A stretch of 64,000 bases of DNA, from positions 230,253 to 294,252 of the forward strand of contig JH720300.1 of NCBI GenBank assembly GCA_000231825.2, in the 5' to 3' direction. Each line of letters starts with the position of its first letter. Position 1 is the stretch's first letter. This document shows positions 51,224 to 63,414 of the stretch, one piece after another. This stretch comes from Tetrahymena elliotti 4EA (lineage: Eukaryota > Ciliophora > Oligohymenophorea > Hymenostomatida > Tetrahymenidae). The position numbers and the translations under genes are program-made. The notes under the pieces are model-generated. The model searched no databases. It saw nothing but the letters and a program-made list of their open reading frames with translations, and was not told the origin of the DNA.

Positions 51224-53326
51224 AAAATTATCATCATTAATAATAATAAATTAAAAAAATCATATGTATTTATATAAATATTTTTAGATTTTGTAGTTTT
51301 TAATAATTAATACTACCTTAATATTATTTATTTTTTTTACTTTTTAATTTTTTCAGAATTAATTTCATAGAAGTTTAAGAAAATATATCTTGCTGTATTG
51401 TGAGTTAATCTTAGAAAATTTAAGAACCAAAAGTAATGAATGAGTTTTAAAAATAGGAGAATAGGTTTCTTATAAAGATTTTATCTAAATTTAAGAAAAT
51501 ATGTTGAAGCAAAAAGATTGTGAGAACTCTAAAACAATTCATGTAATGAGTAATTAATTTTAAAAAAGAAGATTATTGAATTCCTTCTTTATTATTTTAT
51601 TATTTTTTAATAATATAGATTTATTTTTACACTAAAATAATTTCTCTCAAGCCTTAAATTACTTAGAATTAAAATTAAAATTCTTAAAAATAGTTAATTA
51701 TGCTTTGTCATCAAATTATACAAAATCACCGCTTCTTTTTTCCCCCCTCTGACCCCTTTCCATGAATTCATATAATAAATTTAAATTAACTAGAATTAAT
51801 TCTTGATATTTAGAAAAAGTTTTTGTTTAGAGGATTATTTTATTCATGAATAAAAAAATTGAATTAATTAAAAAAAAATTATTAGTTTTTTTTTTTGATA
51901 AGCACTAAATGACATTTGTTAATATTCGTAACATAAGTCAAATGCAAAATTAAAAAATAGAGCAAAATAAGGTTCTTTTTCATTTACAATTTCATTCAAA
52001 TAAAAATTGAATACAGAAATAGAGCAATCTAATTAAGTCTTAACTATGTAAAAAAATCTATTATTTAGATAATAAAAATAATATTAATCAAGCAAGAGAA
52101 ATAAAAATAATTGAAAGGAGTGAATAAAAATATGGAAGGTGATTTCTTTTTAAGTTTTTTTTATCGAGTTAAAAGTTTATTTCACCAAAAAATCATGAGC
52201 GAATAAATGAATAAAAAACAATAAATTCATTTATTGTGGAATTATTTTTTATAATATTTGAGATATTTATTTTTAAATTTTAAGAATTATTAAAAAAAAA
52301 TATCTTAGAAAGAGAGAGTGAAGGATATTTAAAACATTTTATTTTTTAAAATAAATTTTTTTCTTACAAATATTTAGATAAAAAAAGATGATACAAAATA
52401 AAAAAAATTATTAAATACTCATTTAGAAAATTGTGATTGTGTGTTGTATTGGGTAAAATCTATATAAAACTAAATGGTAATTCTGCACAAAAAATTTGAT
52501 TTCCTTCCTATCAAAACAATTAATAGAGAGAAGCGAGTTAAAATACAAATCAAATAATTAAATAAAATTTCAATTGGCTTTTAATTTTTTATTAAGCTCA
52601 TACAAGCTGACTATTAATGTCTAGTCAAATTACTTTAAATATTGCTAAAGAAGTACAATCAAAAATATGTGTAAAGCAGTCAATTTCTGGACTAAAATGA
52701 TTTTTTAATATCTCTATGAATAAATAGCTCTGAATCATTATTCTATTTTAAAATATTTAAAGTAATTCAAGAAAAATAAATTCTCCATATCAATCATTTT
52801 TTAAATTAATCAAAGAAGTTGATACTTTGGGATCAAAAATCTAAAATTCAAAGCTGAATGATTATAAAATAATTCTGCAAAAGTATATTTTTTGTTTCAT
52901 GAAAAATATTTTACTGTTAAAATTTTGAGAGAAATAATTATGTTTGAATGTATTTATTGTTAAAAATTAAAATTTTTTAGTTTTAGATTAATATTCAAAA
53001 AAAATTATTAAATATTTTCAGAATATCTTAAAATTGTCATTACAATGCTACTCACTTCTATCTTTTATATTAATATCCAAAATATTAGTTGGAAACAAAT
53101 AAAACCCTCAAATTTTTTTACCAATCTTAATTAAAAAGTTCTTTTAATTCGTTTTTACTTGGATAATTAATATGATTGAGTATGCAGGACATTTATTAAA
53201 TAAAAAACGATATTCGAGAAATTTAATTAGGAAATTTGTTTAATATTTTGGTTTTTAAAATGAAGTTTATTTTGATTTTTGTTATAATAATTATAATCAA
53301 AAATAAATCAATTTGTCTAAAAAAAC
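51224..53326. other. Large AT-rich intergenic region
   Basis: About 2.1 kb. A small pyrimidine-rich interruption (CCCCCC then GACCCC near 51742-51760) stands out. There is a 27-codon frame at 52617-52700 (MSSQITLNIAKEVQSK...) that may be an exon but is too short to support alone. No RNA gene or repeat was identified. Confidence 0.45.
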
Positions 53327-53599
53327 ATGAGATATTTTATTGCTACAATCTTCCTATTTTTTGTTTTATCTTTATCTGTTAATGCCAAAGCATTAAGAAA
53401 TAAAAAATCAGAAAAAGAGCCTTACATAATAGAATCATGCCTTACTCTTTTATCACCTTGTGTTAAAGATTCAGAATGCTGTACTGAATATTGCGGATAT
53501 GATTTGGTTGATCCCAATTTGAGATCATGCATGTAAATAAAATTTATTTTAAATTTTGATTTTATTTTTAATAATTTGAAAAAAATTAAAATTAGGTGA
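53327..53599 (+). CDS. Small secreted cystine-knot-like peptide (69 aa)
   Basis: The frame encodes a signal peptide (FIATIFLFFVLSLSVNA), a short basic pro-like segment (ALRNKKSEKE) and a domain with six Cys spaced C-x6-C-x6-C-C-x3-C-x11-C. This is the arrangement of inhibitor-cystine-knot (knottin) peptides. In the ciliate code the TAA after Met69 is Gln, so the plain frame would run 21 codons further. However, a canonical 63-base intron (53533-53595, GTAAAT...AATTAG) splits the last Met codon, and exon 2 is only GTGA (53596-53599). Splicing therefore gives Met then TGA right after the last Cys. It is probably secreted. Possible roles are protease inhibition, signalling or defence, and none is shown by the sequence. 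No similar gene lies nearby. Confidence 0.7.
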
Positions 53600-54229
53600 A
53601 AAAGTTAGATAATTTACAGAGGAAATAAGACAAATAGGTTTTTATATAAATAAATATATAATATAATATTCAGAATAAAGCAAGTATTTTCATTTGATAT
53701 CTGTATCTTATTAAGCATTTAAAAATCTACACAATACAAAAAAACAATTAATATTTCAAAAGATATTTTAAAATATAAAATCTTTTATCCCAATATTTAC
53801 TGTCTAAAAAAACCAAATACTTACTGATTTTAAGAGCGAAAAAATTATTATCTTTTTTTTGATTGTAATTTTTATATTATATAATAAGTTGTTTCATTAA
53901 ACATTAATAATATTTATGAAAGATAGGATCTTTGGTATTTGATGATCTATTAATTAGACTTTAATTATTTATTAAATCTTACTTTGTAAAATAAATTATT
54001 TACTTCTCCAAAATTTATGATTAATATTAATCAATAAATCAAAGAAACCAAAAGATTTATTACTGATTGTTTTTAGCTTACAATTTAAAGTTATTTAAAA
54101 TTGAAAAAAGATATTCAATAGTATGGTAAATATTATTAAGCTAATTAATTATAAATTAATCATAACAAAAAATGACTAATATATGTTAAATCTCATCAAG
54201 CTAATAATTAGGATTGTCTATCTTCAATT
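53600..54229. other. Intergenic AT-rich region
   Basis: About 630 bases between the small secreted peptide gene and the LRR gene on the same strand. It has no supported frame or repeat and presumably contains the LRR gene promoter. Confidence 0.5.
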
Positions 54230-57200
54230 ATGATCAAACAAAGAAATAAACGCTTCAAAGAGAAAAAAGAAATCACCTAGAAATATGTTAAAGATAGTGG
54301 TGAAGAAAATGATCTAGAATTTTATGATACCCATATGTTTAATCTTTTAGTAGAGTCTCACAATAATTCAATATCTTTTAAAATATAAACATACTAATAG
54401 TAAAATGATTCTTTTTTTAAAGAAAGATGTTAAGTTAGCAATCAATGGCAAATTTTTTATGACTTTTTTAGATTTCTAAATAGGTAGATGTAGAAATTAG
54501 CAAATACATTATATGTAATTAAAAGAAAGATAATTAAAGAAAAAAAATATTCATAAGAGAGATTAAATAATTGTTGGTTTCCTTTTTTACAATTTCATGT
54601 TTTATTTTATTTTTTTGATAGCTTTTGAGGGTTTTTTTATGATTTACTAATCTAAAATTTTTTGAATGTTAATTATGATAGCAAAAACTGATATCTCTAA
54701 AATATACAGAAGGAATTAATTATTAATTAATTTCATAATGATAAAAGTATTAGCAAATTACTTTGTAAGTTAAGCAAGCAAATTTTCTTGAGATACCTAA
54801 TGCTAATAGAAAAATTAAATAAGCTGTTATGTTGTCTAAAAAAGCTGCTGCTATCCTTTTCTATACTAAAATCAGATGGAAGACACATTTAAACCATAGA
54901 GTTTTAAAGATAAATAAAAGTTTTAATAATTTCTTGATGATTTTATATAGATTTTAAAAGATAAATTATCATTAAATGTATTATTCCAGTGTTATTACAA
55001 ATAATGAATTAATTTCATGTTAAAAAAAATTTAAATTTTTTTATTTTTATTGAATGTCTTTGTAGGTATCCACAACATCTAATGATTAAATCAAATTTTT
55101 AAGGGAGTTATTTTAATAAATTAAAATAAAATTTGAAATAGCAAAGATAAATAAAATAAAAAGAAAATATTTAAAATCACAGGATTTGAGAGTAAAATCA
55201 ATTTTCTTCACAATTTTGATTTTAATAATTTAAATTATTTATTTTTATTCAGAAAAAAGTTTTAAAATTGAAGAATGATTAAGTATTCTTGTTTGATTTT
55301 CTGATTACATTCTTTTTATTCTTTAATTCATTTAAGATTGTAAGTAGAAAATGATAAAGAGGTTATAGATGTTTTACCTTAGCAGTTTTCCACAATTGTT
55401 CAGCAGTAATACAAATTTAATTACCCACACTTAAAGATAGGACAGGAAAAGATAGAAGAGGAATATTTTGTTTCTTCTTTGGCAATTGAAATAAAAGAGT
55501 ATTAAATAAAAAACTAATTTTTATTGAACTTTCATTCATTTTATAAATTAGAAACAATTTGATTGATAGCTTATATTCCTAAAACTTAGCTACTTTTCTG
55601 TTGTAAAATTAAAATCTTTAAAGTCTTAAATTTGTAATAGAGGGGTAAATTTAATTTAAAAGGTTTATTTTAATTATATTTATTTAAAAAAAGTTCAAAT
55701 AAATTGGATGATGAATGTTCTTTTTATTTGGGAGAAGCTATTAAAGAATGTCATAATTTAGAGCATTTTACTTTTAAAATAGAAGTGTAATTAATTTCTT
55801 AAATATTTAATCATTTACATTATTTTACATTCATTTTTAAAAAAATGCTCTTAAGTTAAGATAACTTGACTCAAGTCTTGGCTTATATTCTACAAGGTGT
55901 TAGTTTTTGCAAAAAAGTAACAGAATTTATCTTTCAAGTTGGAGAATAGCAAGTGTATTTATTATTTTTTTGCTTTAAAATTAAATTTGTTAGTTTAAAA
56001 AGGTTCAAATTTAATATTTTATTTGTATATTTTTTAGTATTTCTTTAGGAGCTTCTAACTTAAAAAAATTTTAATTAATTAATAAAGCGGTGAAGAGTTT
56101 GAATTTGATGGATTTAAAATGTTAAGTTTTGTCTTAAGCTAGCAAATTTAGCTGAAAAAATTATTGATAACAATAGGAAAGTATAATTTTTAATTTATAT
56201 TTAGAAATTAATTAATTGTTTTATTAGTAATAATTTATTTGATGCATAATCTGTCCACTTAATTTGCCAAGCTATTGAAGAAAAATCTTCTCTTAAGGAG
56301 CTGTCTCTAAATATCGGAGAGTAAATTTTATTATATTTGTAATCTTATCAACAGATATTATCTCATCTTTGAAAGTTTAAAATATTTTTACTGTCTATTC
56401 TTCATCATTAATATAAATTAATAATAACATTTTATTGGTCATATAACTAAATTCATTACAATAATTTACAAAATTTATTCATTATTCATAAATTGAATAC
56501 TAAAAAAATGATTTAGATTTTACAAAATAAATTATTGAAATATTATTTTACCATATGATAGATAATATTTTCTTGGTATTAAAAATTTCGAGAAATTTAT
56601 TTGCATAAAATATTATTTAAAATTAATTATTATATTTTTAATAAAGCTTTAATCAAACAGGAGAAGAGGGATTAAACCTTTTATCTAAAACTATTGCTAA
56701 TATTTAAGAACTTAAATCTCTTAGCTTAAAATTTGGAAAGTAATTTCCCTTTTTAGATTTATAGGTTGATAATATTAATTATTTTATTATCAAAAGGAAC
56801 AATCAAATAAGAGACTTAGGAATAAAGCATCTGGAAGGAGGGTTAATCAATTGCCATTTTTTAGAATATTTTTGTCTTGAGATAGAAAAGTAAAAAAAAG
56901 GATTTAAAATAGTTGTTTAAAATATTTTAATTTTTCAGAGGTAACTAAATAGAATAAAATGGACTTATAAGCATAGGAAACATAATTAGGAATTTACCTA
57001 ATTTAATTTATTTAGAAATAAATTTAGGAAAGTAACGTTCTTAATGAAACTATAAGGAAACAAAACTAATAGTTAATTAATTAATTAATTAATTAGGTAA
57101 TCTTGTGTTGATCCTAATGGAAATGGACATCAATATTTATTGAGTTCAATCAAATCTTGCATGTATCTCAAAACACTGATAGTTGTTATTGAAGAGTATG

Positions 57201-58491
57201 TATTATTTATAAATTCTGTAAAACCTAAATTTTCTAATTAGTAGTTAAATTATTTCAACTTTTGATTTTAAAAATGAATTAAATTTGGGTTGATCTGACC
57301 AATGTTTCATATTCCAAAAATGTTTAATTTAATATCAAAATTAAGAATAATTTTAAAATAAACTCTATCCAGTCATAAATTTGCCATATATTTATAATGG
57401 TGAGGTGATATAATTATCCACATAAATTAAAATCTTATTCATGATAAAATAACATATACGTATTAATATAATTTAAGAGCTACTAATTTTGAGATAAAGG
57501 TTTTATTCTAAGAATTTTTCTCGCAACTTAATTTTTAAGAGATAATATTTTAGGGGATACTGGCTCTCTAGGGTTTACTTAGGGAATTGAAGAGTTATAA
57601 AATATTGAAGAATTAAGCATTTTAGTTGGAAAGTAAAGTTTTTTGCATTAAAAAAATAGTAAGTTAACTTAAAAATTATTAGCAATAACAAACTAAAAAG
57701 TACTGGAGCTAAAAACCTTGCAGATTCTTTCAGAAAATACCAAAACTTGAAAATTCTGAAACTATAAATCTTATAGTAGATTGAGTTTTTAAAAACCAAT
57801 ATTGATACATTTTTTACTTTTAAGTAATGAAATAGGAAAAATAGGTGCTTCGGAACTTGCTTTATCTTTACAAAATTTTGTTTAGCTGACTGAATTGAAT
57901 TTAGAAATAGGCAAGTAAATTAACATTGATAATTGTAATTAAGTTTATTTAAAATTTATTTTTAAGTTGTAATTTCATAGAATCAGAAGGAATAGAGAGT
58001 ATATCTAAGAGTATTTCCAAATTAAAGAATCTAAGATTCTTAGAAATTTAAATAGGAAAGTAATTTATTAATCAAGATTTTTATTCATTTAACTAAGATT
58101 ATTTAGTGGAAATAAATTAGGTAATCAAGGTGTTATTGAAATATCAAAGTCACTCTCCTAATTAAAACTATTGGTCTATCTTAAATTATCTTTTGGAGCG
58201 TAACTTCAATAAAATGCCAATTAAATTGTTTAAGTAATTCCTATTAAATAGAAATAAATTAAATAAAGATGCAATTAAAATCCTGTAGAAAGTGATTCTT
58301 ACTTTATAGAATTTGAATGTATTCGGATTTAAGGTCTATCAGTAAATAATTATTTAGATGAATATTTTATTTATACAATTATGTGAAAAATTAACTCAAA
58401 AAGGAATGAGAAAATAACACCAGATGATATTGATTTATTTCTTAAAAAAATCACTAAATTAAAAAAGTTAGTAAATGTTTTAGTTGAATGA
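54230..58491 (+). CDS. Leucine-rich-repeat (RNI-like) protein, about one repeat per exon
   Basis: The N-terminal frame starts at ATG 54230 (MIKQRNKRFKEKKEITQKY; contains ENDLEFYDTHMFNLL). A donor follows near 54484, then more N-terminal exons around 54800-55500 that I could not join exactly. From about 55860 to 58491 there are some 14 LRR units, each in its own exon of about 85-100 bases: near 55860, 56086, 56225, 56640, 56800, 56940, 57095, 57553, 57698, 57825, 57970, 58108, 58240 and 58400. Typical units are GEEGLNLLSKTIANIQEL, NQIEQNGLISIGNIIR and NEIGKIGASELALSLQNF. Most end in L-x-(I/L/F)-G followed by a GTAA donor at the same phase. The C-terminus is KKLVNVLVE then TGA. No kinase or F-box domain is visible. 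The family is the same as at 1-1420. It probably mediates protein binding, and its localisation is unknown. Confidence 0.75.
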
Positions 58492-59460
58492 ATATTTTAA
58501 AACCAAATTTATGATTTACTTAATATATATCTTTGTGTTTCTTTTTGCATGAATATTATTTGTTCAAAAATAAACATTAAATTTATATTAAAAATTAATG
58601 AAAAAATAACCACTTATTTTATTGATTTATTATGAAATAAACAAATTGACTTTCGTTTCTTTTATATTTCTTAGATGTTTTACTAAACTAATAAATATAT
58701 GATAAGCTTATTTTATAATTATAATTATCCTAATAAGATCTTTAATTTATTTTAAAAAATTATTTTTTAATTTTAAAGGTTATCTTTAAATATTTTTTCA
58801 AAAAATGGAATAAATATTTAAGTAAAAAATAATTTTGTTGAGATTTCATAGAAAATATTATGTAAATCCTAATAAGATATTAGTATGTGTAGTATACTGA
58901 TTTATTAATTGAAAAAAAATAATATCTATTTGATTGATTTGTGTTGACTTACAAGAAAATTGGATAGATGCTTAAATCTTATACATCCAAATAGTTGATC
59001 TAATTAGCTAAAAAAATATCAAAGAAAAGAAAAATCAAATACCTGATTTATTTATTTCCTCATATAATTATTTTATATTTATTTTTTAAATCCTTCAACC
59101 TAGATTATTTACAATATTTATTAGCTCATTTTAAAATTTAAATTTTCTCATTTTGAATAAATGATTCTTCTAAGATTCAATTATCTTTTTATATTAATCT
59201 AATCTATGCTCATCAAAAATAAAAAAAAGCTGAGTTTAACAAAGAAATTTCCTCATGTAAAAGGTAAAGAGATAAAAAGTGAAATTTTAATTGTTTTATA
59301 TAAAATTTTCATTCAGATCATAATATCTAGAATAAAAGCTTTAGATTTATTATAAAAATATTAAAAAATGGTTAATAATAATATAAGATGTAAATTATTG
59401 ATAAGATCTACTTCTAATTTCAAAAAATTATTTGATTAAAAATTATAAGAATTATTTAGA
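58492..59460. other. Intergenic AT-rich region before the U1 cluster
   Basis: About 970 bases, with no coding frame, repeat or RNA gene recognised up to the U1 upstream element at 59461. Confidence 0.55.
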
Positions 59461-59497
59461 AACCCATAAAAAAATTTTTTTAATTTAGTTATATAAG
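59461..59497 (+). promoter_or_regulatory. U1 copy 1 promoter: PSE-like element and TATA box
   Basis: AACCCATAAAA at 59461-59471 begins exactly 61 bases before the assumed U1 start. TATATAAG at 59490-59497 begins 32 bases before it. The same two elements occur at identical distances in front of the other two intact copies, while the surrounding sequence differs from copy 1. This marks them as the snRNA proximal sequence element and TATA box. Confidence 0.75.
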
Positions 59498-59521
59498 AGG
59501 AAAAGCTTTGCCAAACGAAAG

Positions 59522-59690
59522 ACTTTACTTACCTGGCTGGAGTTAGCTATCGATCATGAAGGGTAGCGGCTTAGGGTGGAGCAGGGCATTGCACAAAAGA
59601 TGTCTGTAATACCTTATTGTTCCCCGTGCGGGGAACCGAAACAGCACAATTTCTGCTAGGGGAGACGTGCACTTAGTGCTGTCTCCGCTC
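59522..59690 (+). ncRNA. U1 spliceosomal snRNA, copy 1 (about 169 nt)
   Basis: This is the RNA that base-pairs with 5' splice sites in the nucleus. Landmarks in order are ACTTACCTGG near the 5' end (59527-59536), complementary to 5' splice sites; GATCATGAAG in a hairpin closed by GCTA/TAGC (U1-70K binding loop I); CATTGCAC (U1A-type loop II); a GTTCCCCGTGCGGGGAAC hairpin (stem-loop III); AATTTCTG as Sm site (59648-59655); and a GC-rich terminal hairpin ending in GTCTCCGCTC. The exact 5' end is uncertain by about 3 bases; I set +1 at the A of ACTTTACTTACC. The length agrees with U1 from other eukaryotes. It differs from copy 2 at two bases only. Confidence 0.93.
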
Positions 59691-60145
59691 ACACACCCCT
59701 TAATTAATCAAACAAAAACAAATTCTTTTCTTCTTACTGTATATTAAATACTATTAAACAAAATGTATCTGTCTCATAATTAAAAAAGATTAAATAAAAA
59801 TTGAAAAGATTAATAAAAATAATTAAATTTTCAAATTAAAAAATAAATAACAAATTAATTGGATTTATATGATAAATAAAAATACATATTTTTAATGCTT
59901 ACTTTATTTAATAAGATTGCAAATTATTAATGAATGTTTTTTTTAGTAAACATATTGTTAGTTAGTATCTATTTATTTATTTATTGATATAAAAAATTAT
60001 ATTTAATATTTCAAATTACCCACTCTGACTGGGACTATTTTTATGTAAATGTATTAATTGAAAGAACTAATTTTTTTAATGTACAAATAAAAAGAATTTT
60101 AATTATTTTTCTTGATTCTATGTTTAAAGCAAGGATTCCATTAGT
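59691..60145. other. Spacer downstream of U1 copy 1
   Basis: The first 45 bases (ACACACCCCTTAATTAATCA and onward to about 59735) are shared with copy 2 and probably include the 3'-end processing signal. The remainder is AT-rich with no supported feature. Confidence 0.45.
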
Positions 60146-60840
60146 TCATTGATTCTTTGAAATTATTATTTTTTGAAGCATAAGTTTTTTAAACATAGTA
60201 ATGTTTTTAAATTCTTTTATTTTACTCAAACTAAATTGTAATTTCTTCAAATTCTTTACATTTTCAAATTTTTTAAACTGGCTTAAAAGTAAATTTACTT
60301 CCAATATTAACTAACTTTTCTCTTGAATTGTTATTAAGAAAATGTTTATCTAGAAACTCATTTATTTTAAATAAATTAATTAATTTATCAATAAAATATT
60401 CTCTTTTTTTGTATTAAAGTAATATTAAACCCATAAAAGCTAAAGAGATAACTTCAATAAAAAGATGAATGTTTAAATTGTTCATTATTTAAATTGCTTG
60501 ATCATAGTATTTAATTAATGTCGATTAAGATAAGAATAGTATTATACAAACAGTATATAACTCAAAACAGGCTTTTAATCCCTAATAGAATACTTGATGA
60601 AATCAAAAACAAGAAAATTCAAGCTTAAAAATTCAAAATGTTAATTTACATGACCTCTAAAATATTCAAAAATTTACTTTTTAAAATTTTTTTGAAGTAA
60701 AATAGTTTGCTATTTTGGAGCAGATTAGTTAATTATGATATATTTTATCTAATATAACTTCTGCTTAAAGTAATAAGACCACAATTTCTTTGATATCATT
60801 TACTATCTTCACAGAAATCCTTATTTATTTAATGAAAATA
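60146..60840 (-). CDS. LRR-like gene fragment, 3' part
   Basis: On the minus strand a frame without TGA runs to a TGA at 60148-60146. Its C-terminal part reads FKKFENVKNLKKLQFSLSK, IKEFKNITMFKKLMLQKII, which is the end of an LRR protein of the kind seen at 1-1420 and 54230-58491. Upstream pieces (near 60800-60660 and 60640-60480) are also open and protein-like (DIKEIVVLLLQAEVIL, DFIKYSIRDQKPVLSYILF), but I cannot link them with convincing splice sites. This may be the 3' end of a real gene or a decayed copy. Confidence 0.35.
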
Positions 60841-62055
60841 AAAAATTTCTATTTCTAATAAGATAAAAATGATGAATAACCTTATTTAGTAATTTGAAAT
60901 GCTAATTGTTTCATAAGATTTAAAAACAAAATGAACAGACATTACCTTCAAACAATTTTATCATTTAAATTAAATTTTTTGTTAGAACTTTAATAAAATA
61001 TTTGATAAGAATTAAGAAAAATAAAGTATCTTTTTTAAAGATATCATTTTGTTTAATTTATTTAAGTTTTAAATCCATTTTTCAGTTAATCCTTTTTTTT
61101 ACCTAAAAAATAATGTTAAAATTATTTCAAAACAGGATCAAATATTTCCTCAATATTGATTTAAAATTAAATATTACTTTTTCTCTGTCTAAAGATAATA
61201 AATCTAATAAAAGAACTTTTAATAAAATAATTAAAGAATATAAGTTTTAAGAGTCTACCAAAATAAATAAATTCTCTTATTAAAATTTATTTCCTAATAA
61301 GACTTGTTTAATATACAACAAATTGATTTTAAATTAATACTTTATTTTTACAAATTTTTCTTTTATAAAAATTTAACTTTTATTTCCAAATCCAAAAATT
61401 GTAAAATTTAATAAATGAAATTAAGAAATTAACTAAAAAAGTAAACAGAATTTAATTATAATTAACTAATCTTAATCTTCATATTAAAAAAATTTACTTT
61501 ACTGGTATTATTTATTCTCAAAAAAAGGAAAAAGCTGAGTCAGAAGTAGCTATGGGACAAAAGATGCTTAAATATTTTATAGTAAAATTTAAAGGAAGTC
61601 AAAATATAGAGATACATTAACTCACATATCCCTTTTTAAATTAAATAGAAATTAACTTTTTCTTCTTATTCAATGATATATTTTTATTTTAAAGAAATTA
61701 TTCTATGAATATTTGATTAAATAAAATTAACTACATGGCTATTATATCTAATTACTATTATATAAAATGATAGTTCATGAATGATAAAATATATTTAGTT
61801 TTTTTATAATTAATTTAATTAGGTATTTTTAGATCTTAATTCGAATTAAAATCCTTCTAACTAGATAACATAGAATATAGAGATATTGTAAAACATTTTT
61901 TTAAGACTAGAAAATTAAGAAAAGATTTTTTAAAAAGCATAATTTGAGTTTATTTTAATAGGAAATATTAAAAAATTTATTACATTATTTCATGTTTTTC
62001 ATTATTGTTTTTTAATTAATTTTTATATTTTACAAATAATAATTAAATAAATTCA
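60841..62055. other. AT-rich region between LRR fragment and U1 copy 2
   Basis: About 1.2 kb. One small plus-strand frame at 61552-61716 (54 codons, contains MLKYFIVKFKGSQN) looks mildly coding and extends upstream without TGA to about 61350, but it has no clear start. Otherwise only AT-rich sequence is seen. Confidence 0.35.
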
Positions 62056-62092
62056 AACCCATAAAATAAAAAAAATTAATTAATTATATAAT
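62056..62092 (+). promoter_or_regulatory. U1 copy 2 promoter: PSE-like element and TATA box
   Basis: AACCCATAAAA at 62056-62066 and TATATAAT at 62085-62092 lie 61 and 32 bases before the assumed transcription start, the same spacing as in copies 1 and 3. Confidence 0.75.
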
Positions 62093-62116
62093 AAGAAGAG
62101 CTTTGCCAAACGAAAG

Positions 62117-62285
62117 ACTTTACTTACCTGGCTGGAGTTAGCTATCGATCATGAAGGGTAGCGGCTTAGGGTGGAGCAGGTCATTGCACAAAAGATGTCT
62201 GGAATACCTTATTGTTCCCCGTGCGGGGAACCGAAACAGCACAATTTCTGCTAGGGGAGACGTGCACTTAGTGCTGTCTCCGCTC
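62117..62285 (+). ncRNA. U1 spliceosomal snRNA, copy 2 (about 169 nt)
   Basis: Identical to copy 1 except for two substitutions: AGGTCATTGCAC in place of AGGGCATTGCAC just before loop II, and CTGGAATACC in place of CTGTAATACC in the II-III region. All functional elements are intact: ACTTACC, GATCATGAAG loop, CATTGCAC, the CCCCGTGCGGGG hairpin, the AATTTCTG Sm site and the 3' hairpin. The upstream flank, including a TAATTAATTATATAATAAGA block, is shared with copy 3 rather than copy 1, so copies 2 and 3 arose from the more recent duplication. Confidence 0.93.
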
Positions 62286-62575
62286 ACACACCCCTTAATT
62301 AATCAAACAAAAACAAATTCTTTTCTTCTTTCATTATTCTTAAAAAAAATATTTAAAGTAATGTTAAAATTTTATCTCTTTCTAAAAAACTCTATTTAAT
62401 TTGTGTGTTTAACAAATTTTCTAATTTAAAAATAAAGAAAAATGTAAAATAAGCAGCATTAAAAAAAATTTAACTGTTTTTTCATGAAATTAAAGTTATT
62501 GATTGGCTATCTTTTGATTTCATTATTATCAAAAAATTTTTGATAGACTTCAATTAAAAATTTTAGATTGAAACA

Positions 62576-63093
62576 TCAAATACTTTTATTCTTCATATAT
62601 TCTTTAATTTTTTAAAATCTCAATATGTTAAATTATTTAAAAGTCTTATATTGTCTAAAGTATTGAATTGATAAAGTATATTATAAATCAATACAAGTTA
62701 AAAAATTATTTTAAATAAGGTATGAAAAGTTAAATAGAATGTTTTTAAATACATTAATAAACAATGAACTAAGAGAAATTAATCTTTTTTTAAAAAAAGA
62801 CTGTATATTTTATTTATTGATATGGTTACAAGTACTATTAAACATTTTAACTCATATTATGTAAGAAGAAATAATTTGATGTTAATAGAACAAAAGGAAT
62901 CAATTAATAGAAATAGATTCACTTGCAAACTACAAAGTTACAAAACCATTGATAACAAATCAAAAGCAATTATCTTTATTTATTTGTTATTTACCATTTT
63001 TATCAGCAAAACATCTTCAAAAGCAATTTTTACACTTTCAATTGCAAATCTTGAAACATTTAGTTTTTTTAGATTTAATTTTTCAAATAATTA
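62576..63093 (-). CDS. LRR-like gene fragment between U1 copies
   Basis: On the minus strand about 170 codons without TGA end at TGA 62578-62576. The reading is Leu/Ile-rich: EKLNLKKLNVSRFAIES, IAFEDVLLIKMVNNKQIK, LKCLIVLVTISINKI and, near the end, FNILRFQKIKEYMKNKSI. That resembles the C-terminal end of the LRR-like fragment at 60146. A plus-strand frame covers the same bases (62822-63235) and is also free of TGA, so the strand call is not secure. I prefer minus because of the LRR-like periodicity. No first exon was found; it is probably a remnant. Confidence 0.3.
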
Positions 63094-63414
63094 AATGTAC
63101 TAAAAAATAATAAAAAGATACCTCAGTGTTGAATAGCAAAAATTTTAAGTTCTGTTGTTATTAATTTATTTCTAAAAGTATTTAGATTTACCTTAACTTT
63201 TTTAACAGATTAAAAAATATTATAAACTTAAATGAAAAATAACTCTCATCATTTTAAAAAGTTTTCTACAAAATATTTCATTTTAAACAAATAAATTAAT
63301 AAGAATTGAAAATCCCTTTTCAATTTTTTACATGTAAAGAAATTTATTTTTTAAAGCAATTATATTTCATTCTAAATCACTAATTTTTTAAAGGATTATA
63401 AGCTTAGCATTAAG
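63094..63414. other. AT-rich spacer before the degenerate U1
   Basis: About 320 bases. No PSE-like AACCCATAAAA and no TATATAA at the expected distances before 63415, in contrast to the intact U1 copies. No other feature was seen. Confidence 0.5.

Noticed and set aside
51742..51760. Pyrimidine-rich CCCCCC / GACCCC run
   Set aside because: Unusual for the composition but too short and isolated to call a feature.
53534..53536. TAA as the stop of the small secreted peptide
   Set aside because: TAA is a sense codon in every other gene here, and an intron begins within this position (GTAAAT). The spliced TGA explains the end better.
62151..62399. An 82-codon plus-strand frame starting inside U1 copy 2
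   Set aside because: Its first half is the U1 RNA sequence itself and the rest is the 3' flank. The ATG is part of the loop GATCATGAAG. No protein is expected.
62822..63235. Plus-strand 137-codon frame
   Set aside because: Open under the ciliate code but less protein-like than the overlapping minus-strand frame with LRR-like periodicity. Not excluded, only not preferred.
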